DNA of 64,000 nt from positions 1 to 64,000 of the forward strand of contig JAFKGI010000035.1 of assembly GCA_017307785.1 (NCBI GenBank), in the 5' to 3' direction. Within the stretch, counting starts at the first letter, position 1; each line of letters opens with the position of its first letter. Positions 32,984 to 41,564 of this stretch are shown here, in pieces. Position numbers and translations under genes: made by a program. The notes under the pieces are model-generated. The model saw only the letters and a list, made by a program, of their open reading frames with translations, made no database searches and was not told the origin of the DNA. Source of the stretch: Vulcanimicrobiota bacterium. Lineage in GTDB: Bacteria; Vulcanimicrobiota; Xenobia; Xenobiales; JADMJV01.

Positions 32984-32998
32984 ACCCAACTAGACCAC

Positions 32999-33037
32999 AA
33001 AGGCCCGCCCTCATCCGGGGGTGGGCCTTTTTTATTT
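32999..33037 (+). terminator. Rho-independent terminator after the DUF4394 lipoprotein gene
   Basis: The stem AAAGGCCCGCCC (32999-33010)/GGGTGGGCCTTT (33019-33030) has one G-U pair and is followed by TTTTTTATTTT. Confidence 0.9.
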
Positions 33038-33159
33038 TCCGCACGGTTAACACTCCGGACATCTTTAGCGAGCCCCTCGATGCCACAATGGCCAGCGAAG
33101 CCGGGGCCGCGTTAGCCGCCGGCGCAGAGGGTTCCGGAGGTCCACTCAGGGAGTAGACC

Positions 33160-34143
33160 ATGCAAAAACTAAACGGATTTCGCCCCAAGGTTGTTACCGT
33201 CGGGGTGGTAGGTGCGCCTCAGATTTCGGGAGACGGCAAGACCGTCGTATGGAATCAGAAGGTCGATGACAATACCGACATTTATCGCTATCAGGACGGC
33301 AAGATCGACCGTCTGAGCAGCGATCCCCGTCAGGATATCCATCCCACCGTCAACTATGACGGTTCGGTGATCACCTGGAGCCGCTGGTCGGCCGTGGACC
33401 CGGAAGACAAGACGGGCAACTTCGACGTGGTGGTCTGGAAAGACGGCCAGGAGCAGACGGTGGCGGCTACGCCGGCCAACGAAAGCGACCCCCAGGTTTC
33501 TCCCGACGGCTCCAAGATTGTCTGGAGCAATGACGTCAACGGCGGCGGCTACAAGTCGGTCTTGCAGTGTCTGGAGAATGGCACGGTGCGGGATCTGACG
33601 GCGGAATCCGACAATGCCAACTTTCCCAGTTGGGCCGGCAACGAGACGCTGCTCTGGCGGGCTTTCGATTCCAACGGTAGCGACGTGGTTCGCTACCAGA
33701 ACGGCGAGGCCCAACGAGTGACTTCGGCGCCCGGTCACGAGATTCGACCGGCCGGCAGCGAGGATGGAAACGTCATCGTCTACCAGGCGAGCGACGAAGC
33801 GGCCGGGGATGACGACCTGTTTCGTCTGGATGTGCGCACTGGCGTTACCGAGCAGATCGCCGGTCTCAGGAAGGTGGACGAGGATTGGCCTTCGATCTCG
33901 GCGGATGGCGGTGTGGTGGCCTGGACCAATTTTGACCGGCGCCTTCTGGACACGGCCAACACCCAGATTTACGCCCACGAGAATGGCCAGAACCGTCAGT
34001 TGACCTTCGGCCCCGGTTTGCACGGACAGACCAGCATCAGCGACGACGGCAACAAAATTGCTTTCCAGTGGATCAATTCCGCCTTCATCAACAACCGCGC
34101 CATCGTGGTTCTGGAACGCGAACTAGGGTCTGTGGACAATTAG
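33160..34143 (+). CDS. TolB/WD40-like beta-propeller protein
   Basis: This 327-residue protein begins MQKLNGFRPK and is made of about six PD40/TolB-type blades with repeated motifs such as QISGDGKTVVWNQ, DPQVSPDGSKIVWSN, WPSISADGGVVAWTN and SISDDGNKIAFQW. There is no signal peptide, so it is either cytosolic or exported by a non-Sec route. GGGAG is 6 nt before the ATG. The last six codons and the stop lie inside a 203-bp inverted-repeat element, so the natural C-terminus may have been replaced by the insertion. The partner is unknown. Confidence 0.82.
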   Translation: MQKLNGFRPKVVTVGVVGAPQISGDGKTVVWNQKVDDNTDIYRYQDGKIDRLSSDPRQDIHPTVNYDGSVITWSRWSAVDPEDKTGNFDVVVWKDGQEQTVAATPANESDPQVSPDGSKIVWSNDVNGGGYKSVLQCLENGTVRDLTAESDNANFPSWAGNETLLWRAFDSNGSDVVRYQNGEAQRVTSAPGHEIRPAGSEDGNVIVYQASDEAAGDDDLFRLDVRTGVTEQIAGLRKVDEDWPSISADGGVVAWTNFDRRLLDTANTQIYAHENGQNRQLTFGPGLHGQTSISDDGNKIAFQWINSAFINNRAIVVLERELGSVDN

Positions 34144-34324
34144 CCTCGGGTGGCCTTTCCGCCATGCATCCCCATCCTCTGCGTCGTTCGTCACGTGGAG
34201 ACTCTTCGAGTCTCCTTGCTGCATCAACGTGCTGCCGCACGCCTCCGCTGCTCGTTCCTCACTTCTGGAGTATGAGGCGCCTGGCGAAAATTACACCGCA
34301 AGTAAAATGTCCACAGACCCTAGT
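34122..34324. mobile_element. MITE-like element with perfect 17-bp terminal inverted repeats
   Basis: The ends ACTAGGGTCTGTGGACA (34122-34138) and its exact reverse complement (34308-34324) bound a 203-bp element with no transposase. CTAG occurs at both junctions (34123-34126 and 34320-34323), matching the CTAG-like target of IS5-type elements. An internal perfect palindrome, GGAGACTC-TTC-GAGTCTCC (34197-34215), could form a hairpin. It supplies the stop codon of the upstream propeller gene and separates it from the PrpF gene. It is probably a non-autonomous derivative of an insertion sequence; the parent is not in the window. Confidence 0.75.
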
Positions 34325-34373
34325 CCGAATATCCCCCAGGGAAGCGTAGGGACGGTCAGGAAGGCCCGATTTT

Positions 34374-35708
34374 ATGCCGCATCGCTTGAAAGTTGTCGCC
34401 GCTGACGCCTGGTTGACGGCCCCTCGCCAGAACCTTCCGTTCGAATGGGAGCGAGCCGACTTGCGGGTGCGCGACCCCGAGAACGGGCGGCCGCGGCGTT
34501 GGGCTTCCAAGCAAGTGCAGCCGCGCAGCGGTCAGCAGGCCGTCAATTGCGTGCTCATGCGCGGGGGAACCTCCAAAGGACTGTTTTTCCTGGCTCGCGA
34601 TCTTCCGCCGCTGCAGAAGGTGCGCGACCGGGTTTTGCTGGCCGCCATGGGCAGTCCCGACAACCGGCAGATCGACGGTTGCGGCGGCGGCGATAGCTTG
34701 ACCAGTAAGGTGGCCATTCTGGCCCCCTCCACCGATCCCAATCACGAGGTGGACTACTTGTTCGCCCAGGTGATGGTCGACCGGGCCATCGTGGATACCA
34801 CTCCTTCCTGCGGTAATATTCTGGCCGGGGTGGCCTGCTATGCGATTGAAGAAGGCCTGGTCGTGGCCAAGGACCCCTACACCCGCGTGCGCATCCGGGC
34901 TGTCAACAATCGGGCTGACGTGGAAGCCATCGTGCAGACGCCGCGCGGTCAGATTTCCTATGACGGGGACACCGTGATCGACGGCGTTCCCGGCACCGGT
35001 TCTCCCATCGTGCTCAACTTTCGTAACGTGATCGGTGCTCGCACCGGTAAGTTGTTGCCCACCGGCAACACCATCGATCTGATCGACGGCGTGCCCGTGA
35101 CCTGCCTGGACGTGGCCATGCCCATGGTCATCCTGCGCGCCGATCAGTTGATGGGAATCGACGACCGCCGCTCGGCGCCCAATCGTCGCCGCCGTGATCG
35201 ACGCACCGGGGCACCGGACCCGCCTGTGGGTATGGCTATCACCGGACACGAAACGCCGGCCGAGCTGAACCGAAACCAGGCTCTGCTCGATCGACTGGAG
35301 CATATCCGGCGGTTGGCGGCGCTCAAAATGGGACTGGGCGACGTGGCCGGCCAGGTCACTCCGAAGATCGCCGTGGTCTCTCCTCCCACCCGGGACGGTA
35401 CTTTTACCTCGCGCTACTTCGTTCCCGAGAAGTGCCACGCCACCCACGCGGTGACCGGTGCGATCGGCGTGGCCTCGGCCAGTGTCCTGCCGGGCAGCGT
35501 CTTCTCCGACTGGCTGCCCATGCCCGGCCCCGGCCAACAGCAGAAGACCATTCAGGTGGAGCATCCGGTGGGCCGCATCCCCGTGCATTTGGAGTTCTCG
35601 GTCCGAGACGGGCAGCTGAACATCGAGCGGGCCGGCATCATTAGCACCGCCCGCAGGCTCTTTGAAGGCCGCGTGCTGGTGCCCTCACGCCTCTACTGGC
35701 CGGGTTAG
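34374..35708 (+). CDS. PrpF/4-oxalomesaconate tautomerase family protein
   Basis: This 444-residue protein carries the family opening VNCVLMRGGTSKGLFFLARDLP (first 20 residues quoted in part: MRGGTSKGLFF at about 62-72), GCGGGDSLTSKVAI, and DTTPSCGNILAGVAC with the conserved Cys; these form the duplicated PrpF fold that isomerises unsaturated tricarboxylates such as aconitate, methylaconitate or oxalomesaconate. About 55 N-terminal residues before the domain are unusual and may be partly untranslated; an internal start is possible. A basic insert DDRRSAPNRRRRDRRT is also atypical. No methylcitrate or gallate pathway genes are adjacent, so the substrate is open. It begins 50 nt after the MITE and shares its stop (TTAG) with the convergent EamA gene. 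Confidence 0.85.
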   Translation: MPHRLKVVAADAWLTAPRQNLPFEWERADLRVRDPENGRPRRWASKQVQPRSGQQAVNCVLMRGGTSKGLFFLARDLPPLQKVRDRVLLAAMGSPDNRQIDGCGGGDSLTSKVAILAPSTDPNHEVDYLFAQVMVDRAIVDTTPSCGNILAGVACYAIEEGLVVAKDPYTRVRIRAVNNRADVEAIVQTPRGQISYDGDTVIDGVPGTGSPIVLNFRNVIGARTGKLLPTGNTIDLIDGVPVTCLDVAMPMVILRADQLMGIDDRRSAPNRRRRDRRTGAPDPPVGMAITGHETPAELNRNQALLDRLEHIRRLAALKMGLGDVAGQVTPKIAVVSPPTRDGTFTSRYFVPEKCHATHAVTGAIGVASASVLPGSVFSDWLPMPGPGQQQKTIQVEHPVGRIPVHLEFSVRDGQLNIERAGIISTARRLFEGRVLVPSRLYWPG

Positions 35709-36592
35709 GGTCTGGGGCGCTGGTGGGCTCGGATGCACGTGAGGACCCCGAGTGAGATGAAGACGAAGGCGGCCGCTTCCAGCCGGGTCGGGCCGCGGTG
35801 TTCCCAGAGAAAGCCGTAGACCAGCGCGAAGAGTGTCTCGAACAAGATCATGGGCCCGACCAGGGTGAGCGGAAGCATTCGGCTCATCCGGTTCCACAGC
35901 GCGTTGCCGGCGATCGAGCAGAGCAGGGCCATAGCGGCCGCCACCCCGGTCAGGCGGAGCCAGGCCTCCGGCGAATGAGCCGAGTGGTCGGCCAGCGGCA
36001 GTAGTGCCAGGGAACACAGGCCGGTAACCAGACCCGTCAGCAGATTCCAGTCGTGCTCGCTCAGTTGGGGAAGGCGAGCCAGTGTGCGCGCGTTGTGGAC
36101 GGCGAACCAGGTCCAGGCGATCAGGGCCCCCACCGCATAGAGCACGCCCAGGCCGGCCGGCGTGTGGGCGGCGCGCAGGCCAATACAGACCGCTCCGGCG
36201 CTGCACAGGGAGAGCGGCAGCGCCAGTTTGCCGAGCGGCACGGCGTTGCGTTCGCGCGAGCCGATCAAGCTGATGGTGACCGGCAGCAGGCCGATGATCA
36301 AGGAACTGGTGGCGATGCCGGCCCGTTGCACGGCACTGGAAAGCAGCAAGTAGTAGAGCAGGTTGCCGACCAGGGCCAGACCGGCCAGCGTGAACCACTC
36401 CCTCCGACCCAGTTGCGCGGTCAGGCGGCGCCAGCGCGGGGCCAGCAGCACGGCCGAGATCAAGCCGTAACAAAGATAGCGACCCAGAGTCAGGTGCAGC
36501 GGCGGAAAGTCGCGCACCAGTTCCGGCGTAAGAAAAACCAGGCCCCACAGGGCTCCGGCGCCCACCCCGCAGAGGATGCCGTTGAAAATCAT
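35705..36592 (-). CDS. EamA/DMT family exporter
   Basis: This 295-residue protein has ten hydrophobic helices in two five-helix halves, the drug/metabolite transporter fold. The motifs WGLVFLTPELVRDFPPL early on and an inverted second half are typical of EamA proteins that export amino acids or metabolites. It has its own leaderless promoter (TATGCT) and lies 43 nt downstream of an AraC-type regulator on the same strand, which probably controls it. The substrate is unknown. Its stop overlaps that of the PrpF gene. Confidence 0.85.
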   Translation of the reverse strand: MIFNGILCGVGAGALWGLVFLTPELVRDFPPLHLTLGRYLCYGLISAVLLAPRWRRLTAQLGRREWFTLAGLALVGNLLYYLLLSSAVQRAGIATSSLIIGLLPVTISLIGSRERNAVPLGKLALPLSLCSAGAVCIGLRAAHTPAGLGVLYAVGALIAWTWFAVHNARTLARLPQLSEHDWNLLTGLVTGLCSLALLPLADHSAHSPEAWLRLTGVAAAMALLCSIAGNALWNRMSRMLPLTLVGPMILFETLFALVYGFLWEHRGPTRLEAAAFVFISLGVLTCIRAHQRPRP

Positions 36593-36598
36593 GAATGG

Positions 36599-36604
36599 AG
36601 CATA
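36599..36604 (-). promoter_or_regulatory. -10 box of a leaderless promoter (EamA exporter)
   Basis: TATGCT on the minus strand is followed by CCATTC and ATG 36592. It lies in the short gap after the AraC-type regulator gene. Confidence 0.5.
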
Positions 36605-36635
36605 GCGCCTGGCGCCGCCTCCGTCTTGTCCAGAA

Positions 36636-37253
36636 CTACTGTTTTTGGCGGAAGGTCGCCGGGGTCTTGCCGGTGGCTTTGCGCAGGGCCTTGGTGAGGG
36701 CGCTTTGGTCGGAGAAGCCGGCCTGGAGGGCGATGTCGGCGATGGATCGATCGGTGTCGGTCAGCCACCTCTGCACGTCCTCCAGGCGGCGTTCGGCCAA
36801 CCAGGCGTGGGGCGTGGTCTCGAGTTCCTGGCGAAAGATGGTATGGAGACGGCTGGGGCTGAGGCCGACCCGTTCGGCCATCTGGCTGACGGTCCAGGAA
36901 TGCCTGGGCTCCTCCTGGAGAGCGTCGACCAGCAGTGGTGTCCAGAGGGCGGCACCCGTGCGGGCCATGCGCTGGATGAGTCGGGCGGCACCGGTGCTGA
37001 TGCGCGGAAAAAGCGGCAGTTCATCCAGGTGGGCGGGAATGTCCACGATCAGAAATCGATTGGGTTCCCCACTGATCTGGTCGTGGCGCACGCCCGGGGC
37101 CACGTAGGCGGCCCGGGTCTGATCCAGCAAGGCGCCACGGCCCTCCAGCTCGATGTCCAGGGTTCCTTGCAGCGGCAGCACCAGTTGGGCGAACTGATGA
37201 TTGTGCAAGAATCCATTGGGCCCGTAGCTACGGATCCAGAGTTCGACGGCCAT
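36636..37253 (-). CDS. AraC family transcription regulator
   Basis: This 205-residue protein has an N-terminal cupin-type sensing domain (LVLPLQGTLDIELEGRGALL, about 23-95) and a C-terminal pair of helix-turn-helix motifs (MAERVGLSPSRLHTIFRQEL; SIADIALQAGFSDQSALTKAL, followed by GKTPATFR). It should bind DNA as an activator or repressor of the adjacent EamA exporter. It starts at ATG 37253 with a leaderless TAGACT box whose TAG is also the stop codon of the upstream amidotransferase gene. Confidence 0.92.
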   Translation of the reverse strand: MAVELWIRSYGPNGFLHNHQFAQLVLPLQGTLDIELEGRGALLDQTRAAYVAPGVRHDQISGEPNRFLIVDIPAHLDELPLFPRISTGAARLIQRMARTGAALWTPLLVDALQEEPRHSWTVSQMAERVGLSPSRLHTIFRQELETTPHAWLAERRLEDVQRWLTDTDRSIADIALQAGFSDQSALTKALRKATGKTPATFRQKQ

Positions 37254-37259
37254 GCCGTT

Positions 37260-37265
37260 AGTCTA
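37260..37265 (-). promoter_or_regulatory. -10 box of a leaderless promoter (AraC regulator)
   Basis: TAGACT on the minus strand is followed by AACGGC and ATG 37253. The first three bases double as the TAG stop codon of the amidotransferase gene. Confidence 0.55.
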
Positions 37266-38144
37266 GCAGCGCGAGGCGGTGCTGGCCAGGCTCAAGGCGG
37301 CGGTCGAAGACGGAAGGGGGCGCAGTTCCAGCAGGCCTGTGCGGTCGGCCAGCAGCATCTGGTTGGGGGAGATACGGGTCCATTCGGAGGCCAGGGAGAG
37401 GCGTTCGGAGGCCACCACCACCGAGCTACGCCGCCCTTTTTCCAGCATGCAGACTCCGTTTTCGCAGCGATACTTTTCGCCCTCGGCATAGTAGAGGCTG
37501 TTGGCCAGTTCGCTGCCGTCGCTGATGTAGCGGGTGGTGAGCAGCACATTGCCGTCGGTCAGGGCGAAGTTCAGGAAACAAGAGCGGTCGATCTCCAGCT
37601 CCTGGCGCAGCTCTTCCAAGCGTTGGATGGTGCGACTGAGAGCCTCGGCCATGTTCTCCAGCCCCCCGCCTCGATAATACTCGCAAAAGAGCGCAAAGAT
37701 GTGCTCGCTATCGGTCGAGCCGGTCACCGAGTTGTAGACCTCGTCACTCAGGTTCTCCAGCAGCTTGCGGCGCATGCGCCCGAACTCCGGGATCAGTCCG
37801 TTGTGCATGAAGGTCAGGTTGCCGAAGGAGAAGGGATGGCAGTTGAGGCGGCTGACCGGACTGCCGCCGGTGGCGGCGCGCACGTGGGCGAAGATGCAGT
37901 CGCTTTCCACCACCCGGGCCACCTGGCGCAGGTTCTCGTTGCTCCAGGCGGGAGTCGTGTCTTTGAAGAGGGCGGCGGATTGGCTCAGTCGGGGCACATA
38001 CCAGGCCAGTCCGAAACCGTCGCCGTTCAAGGGTTCAGGACGTTCGCGCGAGTGATAACTCTGGTGGATAATCGAGTGATCGGGATCGGTGACCAGCGAG
38101 CTCAGCAAAATCGGCTCGCCCAGATAAGCAATGAATCGACACAT
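37263..38144 (-). CDS. Class II glutamine amidotransferase (EgtC/YafJ-like)
   Basis: This 293-residue protein starts MCRFIAYLGEP; Cys2 becomes the N-terminal nucleophile after Met removal, which fixes the start at ATG 38144. Further family blocks are LNGDGFGLAWY, FAHVRAATGGS, NCHPFSFGNLTFMHNG and STDSEHIFALF. The glutaminase half releases ammonia from glutamine or hydrolyses gamma-glutamyl amides, as in EgtC of ergothioneine synthesis; no EgtB/EgtD genes are nearby, so the substrate is unknown. TTAACT lies 6 nt upstream of the start, a weaker version of the leaderless pattern. It is divergent from gene 38222. Confidence 0.92.
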   Translation of the reverse strand: MCRFIAYLGEPILLSSLVTDPDHSIIHQSYHSRERPEPLNGDGFGLAWYVPRLSQSAALFKDTTPAWSNENLRQVARVVESDCIFAHVRAATGGSPVSRLNCHPFSFGNLTFMHNGLIPEFGRMRRKLLENLSDEVYNSVTGSTDSEHIFALFCEYYRGGGLENMAEALSRTIQRLEELRQELEIDRSCFLNFALTDGNVLLTTRYISDGSELANSLYYAEGEKYRCENGVCMLEKGRRSSVVVASERLSLASEWTRISPNQMLLADRTGLLELRPLPSSTAALSLASTASRC

Positions 38145-38221
38145 AAAGAAAGTTAACCAAGTTGGGCCCAAAAGAGGTTCCCCTCGCAGGGGATGAGGGG
38201 TTCTCGTGAAACCAGCCGGGC

Positions 38222-39307
38222 ATGACGACATTCGATCCCTCCGCCGCCCTTTCGAGGGTCTCCAAATTCTGGTCTCTAGGCGCCCAGTTCGGCCTGGAGC
38301 GCGACGCTTACGACGTGTATTTACACGAGCTGGTCAGCGACCGTTACGTGTTGGTCAACGGGCTACAGCTGCTGCGCGACGAGCTGCAGTTCGCCGGCAT
38401 CGACGACAATCCGGACGTGCGAGCCTGTGGTGCCGATTTCAGTCTGCCCAGTGTGTGCACTACTCTGGCCCACACCAATTGCGGCGACCGCATTCATCAG
38501 GGCGAGGCCACCACGTCTTACGAGAACATCGTGGCCTCTCGATTCGCCACGCTGAGCGAGATCGGGGAGTTCAAGCTGGAAGCCTTTTCGCCCACCGGCG
38601 GCGGCACCGACGATGGCCGCACGCTGGCTCACGTGACGGTGGCCCATCAGCTGGACAAGACCTTGCGTCACTCGATTTACCAGGGAAATGCCCAGTCTTA
38701 TGTGCTGGTGGCCATCGATCTGAAGACGCACTGCGGCCGTTCCGACCAGGCCGATGGCGCGGTCAAGTTCGGCGAAACTCAGGAATCTCGTTGGCGCGAA
38801 CCTCGGGCCGCCTGCGGCGCGGTGGTGGGCTGTCTGGCCGCTTTCGACGAGAACAACGCGGTGCATCGCCGTCTGCGGGCCGACCTGGGCGAGGAGAACT
38901 TCGCCTTCCTGACGGAGCAGCCGTTTTTGTCCAAGGAGCGCATCAATGTGACGGCGGTGGTGGCCGCCGCCATCGTGGCCATTCAGGGAATGCAGAACAC
39001 GCTGACGGCTCTGACCCACGAGATGGACGAGCGCGGACTGGGCCACGTGACGGCCGCCATCACCATGAATCGCCCCGAGCAGGACGACACCATCCTCTAC
39101 CTGGCCCGTGGCACCGTGTGTAACGGCAAGATCCAGTATCAGGGGCTGGGTACCGACGCCCGCAAGTATTCCGCGAAACTGGTGGACTACAAAAACCAGC
39201 GGCGCCTGATGCTCACCTATCAGGACCAGGCCGAAGGTGCCTATCCGATCGCCGAGCAGTGCTACACCTGCAGCAACCGGGAAAACCAGAGCTACTACTT
39301 CGACTGA
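38222..39307 (+). CDS. Hypothetical protein, conserved-looking, unassigned
   Basis: This 361-residue soluble protein begins MTTFDPSAALSRVSKFWSLG. No signal peptide or membrane helix is present. It contains several Cys (GADFSLPSVCTTLAHTNCGD, DLKTHCGRS, EQCYTCSN near the C-terminus) that could bind metal, and a Glu/Asp-rich alpha/beta composition. The length and regular composition suggest an enzyme, but I recognise no family. ATG 38222 has no clear ribosome-binding site. The gene is divergent from the amidotransferase and ends 2 nt from the convergent SARP-type regulator. Confidence 0.7.
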   Translation: MTTFDPSAALSRVSKFWSLGAQFGLERDAYDVYLHELVSDRYVLVNGLQLLRDELQFAGIDDNPDVRACGADFSLPSVCTTLAHTNCGDRIHQGEATTSYENIVASRFATLSEIGEFKLEAFSPTGGGTDDGRTLAHVTVAHQLDKTLRHSIYQGNAQSYVLVAIDLKTHCGRSDQADGAVKFGETQESRWREPRAACGAVVGCLAAFDENNAVHRRLRADLGEENFAFLTEQPFLSKERINVTAVVAAAIVAIQGMQNTLTALTHEMDERGLGHVTAAITMNRPEQDDTILYLARGTVCNGKIQYQGLGTDARKYSAKLVDYKNQRRLMLTYQDQAEGAYPIAEQCYTCSNRENQSYYFD

Positions 39308-39309
39308 TC

Positions 39310-41547
39310 CTAGTGCAGCGCGGCCACGGTGCGCCGATGAGCTTCGCTGAGCGGCGCACCCGGGTTGGGCAGCAGTTTCTTGGCCCGCTCGGAAGTGCGC
39401 AGCGCTTCCTCGACTCGGTTCAGGGCAAGCAGGGAGTCCATCGAGAGGATCCAGGCTTCTTCGGATTCGGGATGGGCCTCGAGGAGAAATTGGGCGTGCT
39501 CGAGGGCCTCGGCGGGGCGAGCCCCGTCCAGGGACCAGCGAGCCAGCCAGAAGCGGGCTTCCACCAACTGTTGGCGCAGGCGAGTTCGACCCGGTAGCAC
39601 CCAGTCTGCCTCAAAGTCTTCCAAAAATTCTCCTCCAGCCACCGCCAGCACCCGGCGGTACTGGTCGGCCGCCGGTTCGCCCTGGCATTGTTGGGCGCGG
39701 GCGAAGCTCTGATCCAGTTGCTCCACATCCACCCAGCGAGGCAACTGAAGGTTGAAGCGCAGGGCCCCGGCTTCCCAGAGCAGATAATTGACTTCGGGCC
39801 ATCCGGGCGGACGCAGGCTGGCTCGGGCCACTTCCAGGAGCTGCTGCAGGCGCACCGGGGAGGGGGAGTCGGGCAGAAACCGCTCCAGCAGAGTTTCTTC
39901 GGAATGGGACTCCTGCCAATGGGTGGCCAGGTAGGCGACCAGATGGCGAGCCCGCTGCGTGCGCCAGGCGTTATTGGGAAGGCGGCGCCGCCCCTGGTAG
40001 ACCTCGAGGGGCCCCAGCGCGTGCACTCGCAGGATGGGAGGCAGAGCGGAGCCCACGTGGATGCCGGCTGGAATGGACTCCTGGACTTCCTGGCTGTGGT
40101 CCTTCTCGAGCACTTCCAGCACTTCTCTTCCGGGAATCCAGGGCAGGCTGCCCAGCAACCGCGCCAGTCCCTTGCGCGCTTCCAGATGCCAGTTGCCGCG
40201 CCGAATCTCTTGAGCGATACGGTTAGAGTCTTCTTCCAGCCAGCGCTGAATCAGACGGGGCGCTTCGGTTTGTTCCAGCTCGGGATAGGCCAGCAGGGCC
40301 GGAGCCAACCAGTCCGATTGGGCGCTGAGAAGCTCGGGCTCGGGGCATTGGCACAGGTCCTCGACGGCCGAGCGCACGGTTTCGGCGGGCAGGCCTGCTC
40401 CGGTGATCCATTCTTGGGCCAACAGAGCCAGCGCCTGACGATGGCGTGAGCGCAGTTCGCCGTAGAGGCGGCTGCTGCGTAAAAACTGGTTGGCGGCGCC
40501 CGGGGCCTTCAGTTCGTGCAAGACCAGACCGGCTTCGAAGCAAGTCTGGGCGGTGATCCAGGCGCCTAATTTCTGACTGCAGGTCAGAGCTTGTTGGACC
40601 ACTTCCGGACTTCGCTTGAGCCGGGCCAGGGCCAGCAACACCTCGGGAGAGTTGCGGTCGGCTTTGAGCACCTGTTCGAAAAGATGGGTGGCCTCCATTC
40701 CCTGACCCGAGTCCTGCAAAGCCCGGGCCCGCGAGATCTGAGCGCGGCGCTGGACCTGTTTGAACTGGGGGCCGCGAGGAATCAGCTCGAGGTGCTCGCT
40801 GGGAAAGCGACCTGGCTCGTAGATGTCTTCCCCCCGACCCAGGGCCAGCGCCATCTGAACGATCTCGGCGGCGCTGCCTTCCTGGCCTTCCAGCAGGCTT
40901 TGCACGCCGGCCGGCAGTTCTTCCCAGTCGATCAACACGGGGGCTTCTCCCGGCAGTTCGCAGATGGCCTGGATCCAGGTGGCCAGCTGCACTTCCTCGC
41001 GGGCGGTCTCGCTCAGGTTGAGACCGGTGGCCACCTGACGGGCCATCATTCCCAGAGCCTGCAACCCCGGCAGAGGCAGACCCGGAACATTTTGCAGGTC
41101 CAGGGAACGGCAGATGGACTGGAAAGCGCGCACCAGGGTTTTGCGCGTGCCGTGGCTGCGGTCCGGTGAGCGGCGTTGGGAAAGGGAGGTTTTCAGCTGG
41201 CGCCCGGCCGCTTTAGAGATCTCCTCGGGGTTGCAGGGGATGCGCAGATAATCGCCGGCCCCGCAACGCATGGCGCGCAGCAGCAGTTCTTCCGACTGTT
41301 TGCGGGCCAGCACCAGACTGCCGGTGCCAGGAGCGTGCTGCTTGATGCGTGAGAGTGTCTCCAGGCCATCCATTCCGGGCAAGTCCAGGTCGACCAGCAC
41401 CAGATCGAAGTCTTTGTCGGTCAGCAGAGCCAATCCGGCGGCTCCATTCGCGGCCGTGTCCAGGCTGGCCTGAGCAGAGCGCAGGATGTCCACCAGCCAC
41501 TGGCGGAGGTTGGCGTCGGCACTCAGGATCAGAATGCGCTCTTTCAT
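39310..41547 (-). CDS. Response regulator fused to SARP/BTAD-type transcription activator
   Basis: This 745-residue protein begins with a receiver domain (1-115; VLVDLDLPGMDG with Asp53). The acidic pair is reduced to Ala-Asp and the usual Lys near the end is Arg, so phosphorylation may be weak. A helical region with TPR-like repeats (about 120-500) follows. The C-terminus (about 535-745) resembles the SARP pair: a winged-helix OmpR-type domain (LRVHALGPLEVYQGRRRLP) and a BTAD helical domain ending in TPR-like helices (EWILSMDSLLALNRVEEAL-type). Such proteins activate secondary-metabolite genes in actinomycetes. It starts 17 nt after the deaminase gene with a TAATTC box just upstream. Confidence 0.78.
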   Translation of the reverse strand: MKERILILSADANLRQWLVDILRSAQASLDTAANGAAGLALLTDKDFDLVLVDLDLPGMDGLETLSRIKQHAPGTGSLVLARKQSEELLLRAMRCGAGDYLRIPCNPEEISKAAGRQLKTSLSQRRSPDRSHGTRKTLVRAFQSICRSLDLQNVPGLPLPGLQALGMMARQVATGLNLSETAREEVQLATWIQAICELPGEAPVLIDWEELPAGVQSLLEGQEGSAAEIVQMALALGRGEDIYEPGRFPSEHLELIPRGPQFKQVQRRAQISRARALQDSGQGMEATHLFEQVLKADRNSPEVLLALARLKRSPEVVQQALTCSQKLGAWITAQTCFEAGLVLHELKAPGAANQFLRSSRLYGELRSRHRQALALLAQEWITGAGLPAETVRSAVEDLCQCPEPELLSAQSDWLAPALLAYPELEQTEAPRLIQRWLEEDSNRIAQEIRRGNWHLEARKGLARLLGSLPWIPGREVLEVLEKDHSQEVQESIPAGIHVGSALPPILRVHALGPLEVYQGRRRLPNNAWRTQRARHLVAYLATHWQESHSEETLLERFLPDSPSPVRLQQLLEVARASLRPPGWPEVNYLLWEAGALRFNLQLPRWVDVEQLDQSFARAQQCQGEPAADQYRRVLAVAGGEFLEDFEADWVLPGRTRLRQQLVEARFWLARWSLDGARPAEALEHAQFLLEAHPESEEAWILSMDSLLALNRVEEALRTSERAKKLLPNPGAPLSEAHRRTVAALH

Positions 41548-41564
41548 CGTTTCTGAATTACCAG

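Noticed and set aside
30860..32989. A minus-strand open frame of over 700 codons opposite the DUF4394 lipoprotein gene
   Set aside because: It mirrors the GC-rich codon pattern of the real gene, has low-complexity Gly/Val/Asp composition and no domain, while the plus strand has a signal peptide, duplicated domains and a terminator.
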